Position numbers and translations under genes: made by a program. Shown in pieces: positions 1-8,721 of a stretch of 64,000 nucleotides of DNA. The notes beneath the pieces are model-generated. The model worked only from the letters and a program-made list of their open reading frames with translations. It did no database searches and was not told where the DNA came from. The stretch is from Armatimonadota bacterium (GTDB lineage: Bacteria > Armatimonadota > JADLDR01): contig JADLDR010000091.1 in assembly GCA_020846535.1 (NCBI GenBank), forward strand, positions 1 through 64,000, in the 5' to 3' direction. Within the stretch, counting starts at the first letter, position 1. Every line of letters begins with the position of its first letter.

Positions 1-93
1 AACCCTGCCCTCGTGCGACCGGATTATTTTTTCAAGCTTCATCATCGCGCCCCTGCGGGCCTATACGAGGGAAAGATGGGAACGCAGCGTTCT
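1..93. repeat. Tail of the long intergenic repeat
   Basis: The first bases resemble the segment near 18250-18290: both carry a CGTG/CGACCGGATTATT core followed by a T-run, TTTCAA and CTTTCAT/CTTCATC. They are followed by TCGCGCCCCTGCGGG, a half-site of the GGGGCGCGAT...ATCGCGCCCC palindrome seen elsewhere in the window. No gene is visible here. The window probably opens inside another copy of the long repeat family. Confidence 0.5.
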
Positions 94-1392
94 TTACAGG
101 CGCACCACGTGATCGAAGGTGTGGTGTTTCATGGCGTTCCGGGTATCGACCACGGCTTTCGACTGGCTGGCTATCCACTCGTAGGGGTAGCCACTGTGGT
201 CGGAGACGATCAGAACGCAGTCGGTGTCTTCCAGCAGGCGATCCGAGAGAGGGACGGATTCCATCAGGGCACCATCTTCCAGGATTAGTTCGGGGATATA
301 GGGGTCGTTGTAGAAGACATCGGCTCCCTGCTGGCGGAGCAGCTCCAGGAGGCGGAGGGCCGGGGATTCCCGGAGATCGGCCACATCCTTTTTATAGGTG
401 ACTCCCAGCACCAGGATGCGGGAGCCGTTGACGCTTTTTCTCATGCCGTTCAGCACAGAGGCCACCTTGCGGCAGACATGATAGGGCATGTTGTCATTGA
501 TGGAGGCGGCCAGCTCGATGAACTTGACGTGAAAATCGTAGTGCTTGGCCTTCCACGCCAGGTAGTGTGGGTCTACGGGGATGCAGTGCCCGCCCAGGCC
601 GGGGCCGGGGTAGAAAGCCATGAAGCCGTAGGGCTTGGTGGAGGCGGCGTCGATGATTTCCCAGACATCCAGGCCCATCCGGTCGCAGAGCATCGCGAGC
701 TCGTTGACGAAGGCGATATTGATGTTGCGGAAGATGTTTTCATAGATTTTGACCATTTCCGCAGCGGTCGGAGAAGAGACCGGCACGACCTTCCGGATAA
801 ACTGGCTGTAAAAGAGAACCGCCCGCTCGGTGCATTTTTCCGTCACGCCGCCGACTACTTTGGGGATGTCGCCCGGCTTGTATCGCTTGTTGCCGGGATC
901 GATGCGCTCCGGAGAAAAGGCCAGATAGAAATCCGTTCCGGCCTTCATGCCTTCTTTTTCCAGGCGGGGCTGCAGAAGCTCTGTGGTCGTGCCCGGATAG
1001 GTGGTGCTTTCCAGCACGATAAGCTGCTGCGCCCGCTGGCAGCGGGCCACCTGTTCGGTGGCGGAGGCGACAAAGCTCATGTCCGGGTCTTTGGCCCTGT
1101 TGATAGGGGTAGGCACGCAGATAAGGACGATATCCGCCTGACCGAGTTCGCCGAAATCGCGGGTCGCTCCGAGCAAGCCCTGCGCGACGAGAGGCTCTAT
1201 ATCCTCAGAGGCGATGTCATCGATATAGGAGCTGCCCCGGTTGATGCTGTCCACGCGCTCTTCATCCACATCCACCCCGAGGACGCGAAAGCCTGCCCGG
1301 GCGATTTCGACCGCCATCGGCAGGCCGACATATCCCATGCCGATAATGCCGACAAGGGCCTCTCTGGTCATTATCTTTTCGTTAAGCTGCAT
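94..1392 (-). CDS. UDP-N-acetylglucosamine 6-dehydrogenase-like nucleotide-sugar dehydrogenase (WbpA/WecC type)
   Basis: Cytoplasmic NAD-dependent oxidation of a UDP-sugar C6 hydroxyl to the uronic acid, supplying precursors for surface polysaccharide. The sequence shows an N-terminal Rossmann motif (VGIIGMGYVGLPM), the FSPERIDPGN segment typical of the UDP-GlcNAc/ManNAc dehydrogenase branch, the catalytic-cysteine motif GPGLGGHCIPVDPHY and a C-terminal UDP-binding domain with LGVTYKKDVADLRESP. Length (432 aa) is normal. The start is uncertain: ATG 1392 places the Rossmann strand where the family has it. An in-frame ATG at 1422 lies 18 nt downstream of AGGAGG (1441-1446), which is rather far, and a stop codon lies just above it. 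An IS5-family element sits about 190 bp upstream, so any native promoter between here and the nuo operon may have been displaced. No partner glycan genes are adjacent, so the exact substrate is inferred from family resemblance only. Confidence 0.88.
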   Translation of the reverse strand: MQLNEKIMTREALVGIIGMGYVGLPMAVEIARAGFRVLGVDVDEERVDSINRGSSYIDDIASEDIEPLVAQGLLGATRDFGELGQADIVLICVPTPINRAKDPDMSFVASATEQVARCQRAQQLIVLESTTYPGTTTELLQPRLEKEGMKAGTDFYLAFSPERIDPGNKRYKPGDIPKVVGGVTEKCTERAVLFYSQFIRKVVPVSSPTAAEMVKIYENIFRNINIAFVNELAMLCDRMGLDVWEIIDAASTKPYGFMAFYPGPGLGGHCIPVDPHYLAWKAKHYDFHVKFIELAASINDNMPYHVCRKVASVLNGMRKSVNGSRILVLGVTYKKDVADLRESPALRLLELLRQQGADVFYNDPYIPELILEDGALMESVPLSDRLLEDTDCVLIVSDHSGYPYEWIASQSKAVVDTRNAMKHHTFDHVVRL

Positions 1393-1648
1393 AGCGTTTC
1401 CGGTATCGAGTCCCTGCCCCATCGAAGAAGACTGTTACCATCCTCCTTTCGTGTCAATACGAGCGTCCCCTTGAGTTTGGCGGGCTGGAATCCGGATGCC
1501 TGCCAGGGGAAACTATTATATCATAGATGTTCAGGAAAAGTAAACTGGGAGTTTTACCGGTTTTGCGTCTTGTGATGGATTCCGACCCGCCGGATCGCCC
1601 CTAAAGTCGGCTTAGAGCCTATCCCAAAAGGGAAAACCAACCGATAAT

Positions 1649-1680
1649 CCTCCTGAGATCCTACGATGAGTCTCAGGAGG
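1649..1680 (+). promoter_or_regulatory. Stem-loop that includes the transposase ribosome binding site
   Basis: CCTCCTGAGA (1649-1658) pairs perfectly with TCTCAGGAGG (1671-1680) around a 12-nt loop. The right arm contains the AGGAGG expected to serve the transposase. In a transcript entering from outside the element, the hairpin would hide this site. That is a known way for IS elements to avoid being activated by neighbouring promoters. Confidence 0.65.
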
Positions 1681-1687
1681 AAACGCA

Positions 1688-2519
1688 CTGAGTGAGAACC
1701 CCGTCCGTCGCGACTGGCGGATGCCCGATGCCCTCTGGGAGCAGATTGAGCCGCTCTTGTCGCCCGGCAAGCCCCATCCGTTAGGCTGCCATCGGCCTCG
1801 GGTGGACCATCGGAAGGCGATGGATGCCCTCTTCTTTGTGCTACGGACTGGCATCCCCTGGAATGCGCTGAAGGAGACCGGGATTTGCTCCCGTAGTCGT
1901 GCCCATCGGCGCTTTCAGGAATGGACCCAGGCCGGAGTCTTTGCCGCGCTCTGGAAGCAGGGACTAGAAACCTACGATGCGTTGATTGGGTTGGACTGGG
2001 CGTGGCAAGCGATGGACGGGGCGATGCCCCAAGCGCCCCTGGGCGGGAAAAAAAACGGGCAAAAATCCGACGGATCGAGGCAAGAAGGGCACGAAACGGA
2101 GCCTGCACACGGAAGGAGCCGGAGTTCCGGTCGGTCTGGCGGTGGAGGGATCCCATCGCAACGACTTCAAGCGGGTGCGCGAGACGCTGGAGAGCATTCC
2201 GGTGGAGCGCCCGGCTCCGAGTGAGGCCGATCCCCAAGGGATGAGTATGGACAAGGGATATGATTATAATGAGGGGCGCGACCTGGTGAGGGAGTTCGGC
2301 TATACGGCCCACATCCGAGCGCGGGGCGAAGAAGCCCAAGCGATCACGCAGGAAGCGGGCTACAAGGCGAGACGGTGGGTGGTCGAGCGTACCCATAGTT
2401 GGATGAACCGCTTTCGGCGGATCTTGATCCGCTGGGAGAAGAAAGCCGAGAATTATCTGGCGTTATTGCATTTGGCTTGTGCCTACATTACTTACAGAAA
2501 AGCAGGCCTTTTGGGATAG
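1688..2519 (+). CDS. IS5-family DDE transposase, two overlapping frames joined at an A8 run
   Basis: The first frame (ATG 1721, possibly initiated earlier at CTG 1688, 7 nt after AGGAGG) encodes the N-terminal DUF4096-like region with MPDALWEQIEPLL and ends at 2224. The second frame, ending at 2519, carries GKNPTDRGKKGTKRSLHT and the C-terminal ERTHSWMNRFRRIL segment. Likely catalytic residues are the D of AMDGA, the D of SHRNDFK and the E of VVERTHSW. The frames meet at eight consecutive A residues (2048-2055). Removing one A restores a single continuous protein reading LGGKKTGKNPTDRG. Expression could therefore rely on +1 (equivalently -2) frameshifting or transcriptional slippage on the A-run. 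Alternatively the run carries an inactivating or sequencing indel; several IS5 members are known to be naturally split here. Confidence 0.85.
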
Positions 2520-2551
2520 GCTCTTAGGCTTTCAGGGTATCCGGCGGGCTT

Positions 2552-4000
2552 CTAAAACATCGATTTGCGGGCCATCTCGAAGAGGGGGAAGATGGCGGAA
2601 ACGAGGCCCATCAGGGTGGTAGCGAGTACCGGGATCATGACGGCCAGCCCTGCGGGGAAGGAGGGGCCGACCGGGGAGGCTTCTCCCACCGGCTGCTCCA
2701 TAAACATATAGTAGATCACCCGAAGGTAATAGTAGACGGAAACCAGGCTGGTCAGCACGCCCAGCACGGTCAGGCCGATGAAGCCGCTTTCGACAGCCGC
2801 CAGAAAGACATAGTATTTGGCGAAAAACCCGACCAGGGGCGGAAAGCCGGCCAGGGAGAACATAAAGATCGCCAGGGCCGCCGCGGGGAGGGGATGCTCG
2901 TACCAGAGGCCGCGATAGTCGCTGAAGTTCCCCCGCTCCTGCCCGTTGCGGCTGAGGTAGGTGACGGTGGCGAAAGCGCCGACGACCATGAAGGTGTAGG
3001 CCAGCATGTAGTAGAGGAGGCTGGGGATGCCGGAGGCCGGATTTTCCCCGGCGGCGATGACGCCCATCAGCAGGTAGCCGGCGTGGGCGATGCTGGAATA
3101 ACCCAGGAGCCGCTTGATATTGGTCTGGGTGATGGCCGCCACATTGCCCACGACCATGGTGAGGGCGGCCAGAATCCAGAGGATATTGATCCATGTGGCA
3201 CTGAGGACGGGAAAAGCCCCTACCAGGAGGCGGGCAAGGGCCGCGAACCCGGCGGCTTTGGCCCCGAAGGACATGAAGGCCGTGACCGGGGTGGGAGCGC
3301 CTTCATAGACATCGGGGACCCAGTTGTGGAAGGGGACCAGGGCCACCTTGAATCCCAGGCCGATGAGGATGAGGGCGATACCGAAGAGGGTCAGCGGGGA
3401 ACTCGGGTCGATCCGGGCGATGGCCTCGAAGCCGGTCGCGCCCGCGACCCCGTAGATCATGGCGATGCCGTAGAGGAAGAAGCCGGAAGCGAATGAACCG
3501 AGCAAGAAATATTTGAGAGCCGATTCCTCGGATTGCATCCGGGTGCGGGCGAAACCGGCCAGGATGTAGAGGGCCACCGAAAGGATTTCCAGCCCCAGAA
3601 AGACCGTGATGAGATCGGTAGCGGAGGCCATGAGCATCATCCCGGAGAGCGAGAAGAGAATGAGGGCGTAGTAATCCCCGTTCTGCCATCCCTGCTCTTC
3701 GGTGTATTTCATGGACATCAATATGACCAGGGCGGTTCCGATGAGCAGCGCGAAATTGAAGAACATGGCATAGGAATCGGACACCACCATCCCGCTGAAA
3801 GCGTCCTGGGAACGACCCCAGAGCTGAACGGAGTTCCAGAACGCGGTGCCCAGCCCGGCCAGCGAGAGAACGGCGAGGTATTTCTTATGCTGCCGGGCGG
3901 TCAAAATCTCCAGGAGCATGATGCCCAGGGCCGTAATCATGACAATGATCTGCGGCATCATCGGGGCCAGATCGACGGGCGGCAGTTGCAACGGTTCCAT
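2552..4000 (-). CDS. nuoN: NADH-quinone oxidoreductase subunit N
   Basis: Antiporter-like membrane subunit of respiratory complex I (482 aa, normal length). The sequence is hydrophobic throughout with about 14 predicted transmembrane helices. It carries family hallmarks such as LGLEILSVALYILAGF, LGFKVALVPFHNWVPDVYEGAP and the KRLLGYSSIAHAGYLLMG segment, with the conserved lysine and glutamate of the proton channel. It is the last gene of the nuoA-N operon, about 80 bp after nuoM. The gap holds the outer half of a REP-like repeat. The stop codon lies about 28 bp from the IS5-family element, so the natural operon terminator may have been separated or lost. Confidence 0.97.
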   Translation of the reverse strand: MEPLQLPPVDLAPMMPQIIVMITALGIMLLEILTARQHKKYLAVLSLAGLGTAFWNSVQLWGRSQDAFSGMVVSDSYAMFFNFALLIGTALVILMSMKYTEEQGWQNGDYYALILFSLSGMMLMASATDLITVFLGLEILSVALYILAGFARTRMQSEESALKYFLLGSFASGFFLYGIAMIYGVAGATGFEAIARIDPSSPLTLFGIALILIGLGFKVALVPFHNWVPDVYEGAPTPVTAFMSFGAKAAGFAALARLLVGAFPVLSATWINILWILAALTMVVGNVAAITQTNIKRLLGYSSIAHAGYLLMGVIAAGENPASGIPSLLYYMLAYTFMVVGAFATVTYLSRNGQERGNFSDYRGLWYEHPLPAAALAIFMFSLAGFPPLVGFFAKYYVFLAAVESGFIGLTVLGVLTSLVSVYYYLRVIYYMFMEQPVGEASPVGPSFPAGLAVMIPVLATTLMGLVSAIFPLFEMARKSMF

Positions 4001-4080
4001 TTGGGCTATGACCTCGGTTGTATCGGGTTTTGAAACGGGAAGGCTTGCCGTTTCTTTTGATTATATGGCAATAAGCGAGG

Positions 4081-5682
4081 CTATCTCGGGATTCGGTAGC
4101 CTGGAGATTGCTTCGTCGCTCCGCTCCTCGCAATGACATCGACAACTTGAGGCCGCGACTGGGCGACCTGGGGGCGGTTTTCGTAGGCGCTCAGAACAGC
4201 TTTGACGGAAGGCTCCATCGGTTTCAGGAAATGGTTGGGTTGGATGCCGATAAAGAGCATCATCAGAGAGATCGGGATGAGAATCAGGCGCTCGCGCAGG
4301 TTCAGATCGGGAAGGGAGCGGTTTTCCGGGTGGTCGAGGGGGCCGTGCATGACCCGGCGGAACATCCAGAGCATATAGATGGCGGCCAGGACGACCCCGG
4401 AGGCGGCCAGGACGGGATAGAGCATCGGGCCTGCGCCCCTGCCGAAATTCGCCAGGAAGCTGCCCTGCATGATCAGGAATTCCCCGATAAAGCCGTTCAG
4501 GCTGGGGAGGCCGATGGAGGCCAGGGTGGCGATCATAAAGAAAAACCAGAAGGCGGGCATCTGTTTCGCCAGGCCGCCGAATTGATCGATCTCGCGGGTG
4601 TGCCTGCGGTCGTAGATCATGCCGACGATGAGGAAGAGGGCACCGGTGCTGAGGCCGTGGTTGACCATCTGGAGGAGGCTGCCCTGCATCCCGATCTGGT
4701 TGAAGGCGAACATCCCCAGCATTACGAACCCCAGGTGGCTGACCGAAGAATAGGCGACCAGTTTCTTGATATCGGTCTGCACCGCGGCCACCAGAGCGCC
4801 GTAGACGATCCCGATAACGGCCAGAGTGCAGATGAGGGGGGTGAACATCAGGGAGGCGTCCGGAAAGAGGGGCAGGCAGAAGCGGAGGAAGCCGTAGGTT
4901 CCCATCTTCAGGAGGACGCCGGCCAGCAGCACGGAACCGGCGGTCGGGGCCTCGACATGGGCGTCGGGGAGCCAGGTATGGAAGGGGAACATCGGCACCT
5001 TGATCGCGAAAGCCAGCCCGAAGGCCAGGAAGAGAAGCGCCTGCGTGCCCGGAGCGAGCGGGTTGGCGGCCAGGAAGTCCCGGATCGCCAGCAGGTCGTA
5101 AGAGCGGTCGCCGACGGGCTGCATCAGGTAGAGATAGAGAATGGCGACCAGCATGAGGAGGCTGCCGACCATGGTATAGAGGATGAACTTGACGGCGGCA
5201 TAGACCCGCCGCTGCCCGCCCCAGATGCCGATCAGGAAATACATGGGGATGAGCATGGCCTCCCAGAAGATATAGAAAAGGAAGAGGTCGAGGGCCACGA
5301 AAACGCCGATCATGCCGGTTTCCAGGAGGAGCATGAAGGCCATATACTCCCTGACCTTCTGGCGCACCGGCCAGGAGGCCCAGATCGCCAGCGGGGTCAG
5401 GAAGGTGGTCAGCATGACCAGAAGGAGGCTGATGCCGTCGATCCCGACATGGTAGCGGATATTGAAATCGGGGATCCAGAGCAGGTCTTTCTGGAACTGC
5501 ATCCCGCTCTCCGCCGTGTCGAACCGGAAATAGAGGGGCAGGGAGAGGATGAAGACCGCGAAAGAGATGCCCAGCGCCGTCCAGCGGACATCCTCTTCGG
5601 CCCGGCGGGGCATCAGCAGGATAACCAGCGCCCCTGCCAGCGGCAGGAAGGTAATCCAGGAGATATAGTCGATATCTGGCAT
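4081..5682 (-). CDS. nuoM: NADH-quinone oxidoreductase subunit M, with repeat-encoded C-terminus
   Basis: Antiporter-like proton-pumping subunit of complex I (533 aa). Recognisable segments are FYIFWEAMLIPMYFLIGIWGG, KVPMFPFHTWLPDAHVEAPT and KKLVAYSSVSHLGFVMLGMF, carrying the key Glu and Lys residues. It follows nuoL by 27 bp. The last roughly 20 residues (about DVIARSGATKQSPGYRIPR) are not typical of NuoM. They are the translation of a REP-like repeat half-site at 4098-4138, so the original stop codon has been overwritten and the protein extended by repeat sequence. A late position in the C-terminal tail makes the extension probably tolerated. Confidence 0.96.
   Translation of the reverse strand: MPDIDYISWITFLPLAGALVILLMPRRAEEDVRWTALGISFAVFILSLPLYFRFDTAESGMQFQKDLLWIPDFNIRYHVGIDGISLLLVMLTTFLTPLAIWASWPVRQKVREYMAFMLLLETGMIGVFVALDLFLFYIFWEAMLIPMYFLIGIWGGQRRVYAAVKFILYTMVGSLLMLVAILYLYLMQPVGDRSYDLLAIRDFLAANPLAPGTQALLFLAFGLAFAIKVPMFPFHTWLPDAHVEAPTAGSVLLAGVLLKMGTYGFLRFCLPLFPDASLMFTPLICTLAVIGIVYGALVAAVQTDIKKLVAYSSVSHLGFVMLGMFAFNQIGMQGSLLQMVNHGLSTGALFLIVGMIYDRRHTREIDQFGGLAKQMPAFWFFFMIATLASIGLPSLNGFIGEFLIMQGSFLANFGRGAGPMLYPVLAASGVVLAAIYMLWMFRRVMHGPLDHPENRSLPDLNLRERLILIPISLMMLFIGIQPNHFLKPMEPSVKAVLSAYENRPQVAQSRPQVVDVIARSGATKQSPGYRIPR
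4098..4138. repeat. REP-like half-site at the nuoM 3' end
   Basis: The bases from CTGGAGATTGCTTCGTCGCT to CTCCTCGCAATGACA match one arm of the paired repeat present at eight other loci in the window. Here it lies inside the nuoM reading frame and runs up to the nuoM-nuoN gap. Confidence 0.8.
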
Positions 5683-5709
5683 GATGGCCGCAGGCTCCTT
5701 TGAGAAGTG

Positions 5710-7662
5710 TTAGCGTAAAAAGACGAAATAGCCGATCAGGATGATCGCTCCGGCGAGCATGGAGAGGGCGTAGTTGCGGACATAGCCGGTCTGGACAGTT
5801 TTCAAGCCCTGACTGATGAGACGCATCATCCCGGCAGTGCCGTTGACCAGGCCGTCCACGATCCGGACGTCCATGAACTGCCAGAGCCAGAGGGACAGGC
5901 GGTAGCCGGGACGCACCACCAGGGCGTCGCAGGCTTCATCGACATACCATTTGTCGAGAGCGCCCCGGTATGCGCCGGAGAAACGTTCTTTCATTCGCTG
6001 CGGGATATCGGGCCTGAGGGCGAACCAGTGACGGGCCAGCCACAGGCCCGCCGCGCCGACCAGAGCGGAAAAGATCATCAGGCCGCCTTCCAGGGCGACC
6101 GAAGGGTGATGCTCGGAAAGTTCGGTCAGGGTAGGGGCCGCCGAAGGGTGAATATAATTCGCCAGGAGGTTGGGCACGCCGAAGGCCGCTGGAATCCCGA
6201 CCAGCCCGCCGATAACGGATAGGACGGCCAGGAGGCGCAGAGGAACGAGCATCATCTCCGGGGATTCATGCAGGTGATGTTGGGCTTCCTCATCGCCGCG
6301 GAACTCGCGGTAGAAGGTTTTGTACATCAGGCGACCCATGTAAAAGGCGGTCATGAGGGCGGTGATGATGGCGATGCCCCAGAGCAGGTACTCGCCCTTG
6401 ATAAATGCGCTGGAGAGAATTTCATCCTTGCTGAAAAAGCCGGACAGCGGGGGGATGCCCGAAATCGCCAGGGTGCCGATCCAGAAGACAGTCTTGGTAG
6501 TCTTGAGATGATCTTTCAGGCCGCCCATTTTCCGCATGTCCTGCTCGCCGCCTATGGCGTGGATGACGCTGCCCGACCCCAGGAAGAGCAGGGCCTTGAA
6601 GAAGGCATGGGTCATCAGGTGGAAGACGGCGGCCCCGAACGCGCCGACGCCGCAGGCCAGGAACATATACCCGAGCTGGCTGATGGTGGAGTAGGCCAGC
6701 ACGCGCTTGATATCGTTCTGCACCATCGCGATGGTGGCGGCAAAGATCGCGGTCAGAGCGCCGACGACGGCGACCAGGGCAAGGATATCGGGGGCGGCCT
6801 CATAGAGGACGTGGCATCGGGCGATCATATAGACGCCTGCGGTGACCATGGTGGCGGCATGGATGAGGGCGCTGACCGGGGTAGGGCCTTCCATCGCGTC
6901 TGGGAGCCAGACATACAGAGGGATCTGGGCCGATTTGCCGGTGGCTCCCAGAAAGAGGAGGAGGGGGATCAGCCCGACGACCATGCCCGCATAGGGCAGG
7001 CCGCTCAGCGTGGCCCCGGAAGGGTTCCCTTCGGCCAGCAGTTTCACCGTGCCGAAGACTTTCTGGTATTCGAGGGAGCCGAAAACGGCGAAGATCGTCA
7101 TAATCCCCAGGAGAAAGCAGAAATCGCCGATGCGGTTGACTATGAAGGCTTTGTTGCCCGCCCTGGCGGCAGAATGCTTCTCGAACCAGAACCCGATCAG
7201 CAGGTAGGAGCAGAGGCCCACACCCTCCCATCCGACGAACATCAGCAGGAAATTGTTCGCCAGAACCAGTGTCAGCATAAAGCCCACGAACAGGTTGAGG
7301 TAGGCGAAATAGCGCGGGTAGCCGGGATCGTGTTCCATGTAGCCCATCGAATAGACATGGATCAGGAAGCCCACCCCGGTAACGACCAGGGCCATGATGA
7401 GGGCCAGGGGATCGATATAGAAGCCGATATCCACCTGGAAAGCGCCGACCGAGATCCAGGGGATATTGCTCAGCACGGGCCAGACGCGCTCCTCCATCTG
7501 CTGGTTGATCATGAACCAGTACAGCGAGATGACGAACGAGAGGGCGACGGTGGCGCATGCGATCACGCCCGTCAGCTTTTTCGGGAGGTATCGCCCGAAG
7601 AGTCCGTTGGCGGCGGCCCCCAGGAACGGGAGCAGCGGAATCAGGCCAATCGAGGAATCCAT
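5710..7662 (-). CDS. nuoL: NADH-quinone oxidoreductase subunit L
   Basis: Largest antiporter-like membrane subunit of complex I (650 aa, usual length). Diagnostic stretches are FVGWEGVGLCSYLLIGFWFE, KSAQIPLYVWLPDAMEGPTP, SALIHAATMVTAGVYMIAR and IKRVLAYSTISQLGYMFLA, with the conserved Glu and Lys residues used in proton transfer. A long C-terminal amphipathic region and a terminal transmembrane segment follow, corresponding to the lateral helix and its anchor. It starts 10 bp after nuoK, consistent with translational coupling inside the operon. Confidence 0.97.
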   Translation of the reverse strand: MDSSIGLIPLLPFLGAAANGLFGRYLPKKLTGVIACATVALSFVISLYWFMINQQMEERVWPVLSNIPWISVGAFQVDIGFYIDPLALIMALVVTGVGFLIHVYSMGYMEHDPGYPRYFAYLNLFVGFMLTLVLANNFLLMFVGWEGVGLCSYLLIGFWFEKHSAARAGNKAFIVNRIGDFCFLLGIMTIFAVFGSLEYQKVFGTVKLLAEGNPSGATLSGLPYAGMVVGLIPLLLFLGATGKSAQIPLYVWLPDAMEGPTPVSALIHAATMVTAGVYMIARCHVLYEAAPDILALVAVVGALTAIFAATIAMVQNDIKRVLAYSTISQLGYMFLACGVGAFGAAVFHLMTHAFFKALLFLGSGSVIHAIGGEQDMRKMGGLKDHLKTTKTVFWIGTLAISGIPPLSGFFSKDEILSSAFIKGEYLLWGIAIITALMTAFYMGRLMYKTFYREFRGDEEAQHHLHESPEMMLVPLRLLAVLSVIGGLVGIPAAFGVPNLLANYIHPSAAPTLTELSEHHPSVALEGGLMIFSALVGAAGLWLARHWFALRPDIPQRMKERFSGAYRGALDKWYVDEACDALVVRPGYRLSLWLWQFMDVRIVDGLVNGTAGMMRLISQGLKTVQTGYVRNYALSMLAGAIILIGYFVFLR

Positions 7663-7672
7663 GGATATGCCC

Positions 7673-7975
7673 CTATCCCTTCATCAGATTCATGTCATCG
7701 ACATTGACATCCTCGCGGATGCGAAAGATCGAGGTAATGATCGCCAATCCGACTGCCACCTCCGCCGCCGCCACCGCCATCACGAAAAAGACGATGACCT
7801 GCCCGTCCACCGACTGCCAGTGCCGCGAAAAGGCCACGAAAGCCAGGTTCGCCGCATTGAACATCAGCTCGATGGACATAAAAATGACCAGCGGGTTCTT
7901 CCGGGTCAGCACCCCGGTCACCCCGATGGTAAAAAGCACCGCGCTCAGAATCAGATACCAGGAGACAGGAACCAT
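7673..7975 (-). CDS. nuoK: NADH-quinone oxidoreductase subunit K
   Basis: Small membrane subunit of complex I (100 aa, standard size) with three transmembrane helices. [19 protein letters not shown] holds the first conserved membrane glutamate and [12 protein letters not shown] the second, both essential in the proton relay of the family. GAGGAG lies about 11 nt upstream of the ATG. A REP-like repeat of roughly 110 bp fills the gap to nuoJ. Confidence 0.97.
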   Translation of the reverse strand: MVPVSWYLILSAVLFTIGVTGVLTRKNPLVIFMSIELMFNAANLAFVAFSRHWQSVDGQVIVFFVMAVAAAEVAVGLAIITSIFRIREDVNVDDMNLMKG

Positions 7976-8030
7976 CGCTATTGAATCTCCTCATGGGCTT
8001 AAAGTTGCGTTTGGAAACCATCCATCGCTG

Positions 8031-8137
8031 TCATTGCGAGGAGCGAGAGCGACGAAGCAATCCCCAGCGTTCCAAAGGAACAAAGATCTCTTACATTTGT
8101 TACGTTGGAGATGGCCGCATCGCGTCGCTCCTCGCAC
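8031..8137. repeat. REP-like inverted pair between nuoJ and nuoK
   Basis: TCATTGCGAGGAGCGAGAGC with GACGAAGCAATCCCCAG forms the left arm. GTTGGAGATGGCC and GCGTCGCTCCTCGCA form the right arm. The arms are separated by about 40 nt. A transcript would fold into a long hairpin inside the nuo message, potentially changing mRNA stability between nuoJ and nuoK. Confidence 0.8.
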
Positions 8138-8155
8138 GGGCAGCGACGGGCCACC

Positions 8156-8662
8156 CTAGTACCTCCGCTTGCCCAGTACGACGATGCCGATAATGGCGAC
8201 GATCAGAAGGACGGATGTGATCTCGAAGGGGAGCAGGAACCGGGTAAAGAGCGCCCGGCCTACGGCCTGGGTGTTGCTTTCCGCGCCGGCAAGCGGCAGG
8301 TTTCGAGCGGGGGGCAGGACGCCGGAAAGGGCCAGATAGCCGATTTCCGCCAGCAGGACGAGCGACAGGCCGATGGCGACAGGCTTCTGGTAGGAGAGCT
8401 TTTCGGCGGCGAAGGCAGCCTCGCTGCGGGACGAGAGGATCATGATGACGAACAGGAAGAGAACCATGATCGCCCCGGCGTAGACCAGCACCTGAACGAA
8501 GGCGATGAACTCCGCTCCCAGCATCAGGAATAGGGCGGCCAGAGCGCAGAGGGCGATCACCAGGTAGAGGGCGCTATGAACGGTGTTGCGCCGGGTGATC
8601 ATCATCATCCCGGACCCGGCGGCCACCAGGGCCATCACGACGAAAATCACGGTTTCCACCAT
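8156..8662 (-). CDS. nuoJ: NADH-quinone oxidoreductase subunit J
   Basis: Membrane subunit of complex I (168 aa) with five predicted transmembrane helices. RNTVHSALYLVIALCALAAL and FIAFVQVLVYAGAIMVLFLF are family signatures; the second forms the helix with the pi-bulge important for quinone-coupled pumping. A GGGGAG sequence lies about 13 nt upstream of the ATG. It is separated from nuoI by a 350-bp gap filled with a long interspersed repeat, which is unusual inside an operon of otherwise tightly packed genes. Confidence 0.97.
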   Translation of the reverse strand: MVETVIFVVMALVAAGSGMMMITRRNTVHSALYLVIALCALAALFLMLGAEFIAFVQVLVYAGAIMVLFLFVIMILSSRSEAAFAAEKLSYQKPVAIGLSLVLLAEIGYLALSGVLPPARNLPLAGAESNTQAVGRALFTRFLLPFEITSVLLIVAIIGIVVLGKRRY

Positions 8663-8721
8663 ATCGGAAGTTTGCTCCCCTTTTAACGATGTGCGGGCTT
8701 TGCGGCTTTCCTGTAGAAGGG

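Larger units (their letters stand above)
1612..2526 (+). mobile_element. IS5-family insertion sequence (IS1031/IS427-like) with TTA target duplication
   Basis: A 909-bp element (1615-2523) is bounded by 17-bp perfect inverted repeats, GAGCCTATCCCAAAAGG at 1615-1631 and its complement at 2507-2523. A direct TTA flanks it at 1612-1614 and 2524-2526; a TNA duplication is typical of IS1031-like IS5 members. It carries one DDE transposase split over two frames. It lies between the last nuo gene and the nucleotide-sugar dehydrogenase and is transcribed against both. The intact ends and duplication indicate a recent, unrearranged insertion. Confidence 0.93.

Noticed and set aside
478-1575. Long plus-strand open frame opposite the nucleotide-sugar dehydrogenase
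   Set aside because: It is the GC-driven antisense of a gene with clear family motifs; its translation is rich in Arg, Gly and His with no domain.
4108-5703. 531-codon plus-strand open frame opposite nuoM
   Set aside because: Composition (many His, Gln, Asp and Glu in irregular runs) is typical of an antisense shadow; nuoM on the other strand is unmistakable.
8031-8137. CRISPR array or tRNA in the intergenic repeats
   Set aside because: The repeats are inverted pairs at dispersed loci rather than regularly spaced direct repeats, and no cloverleaf with anticodon arm can be drawn.
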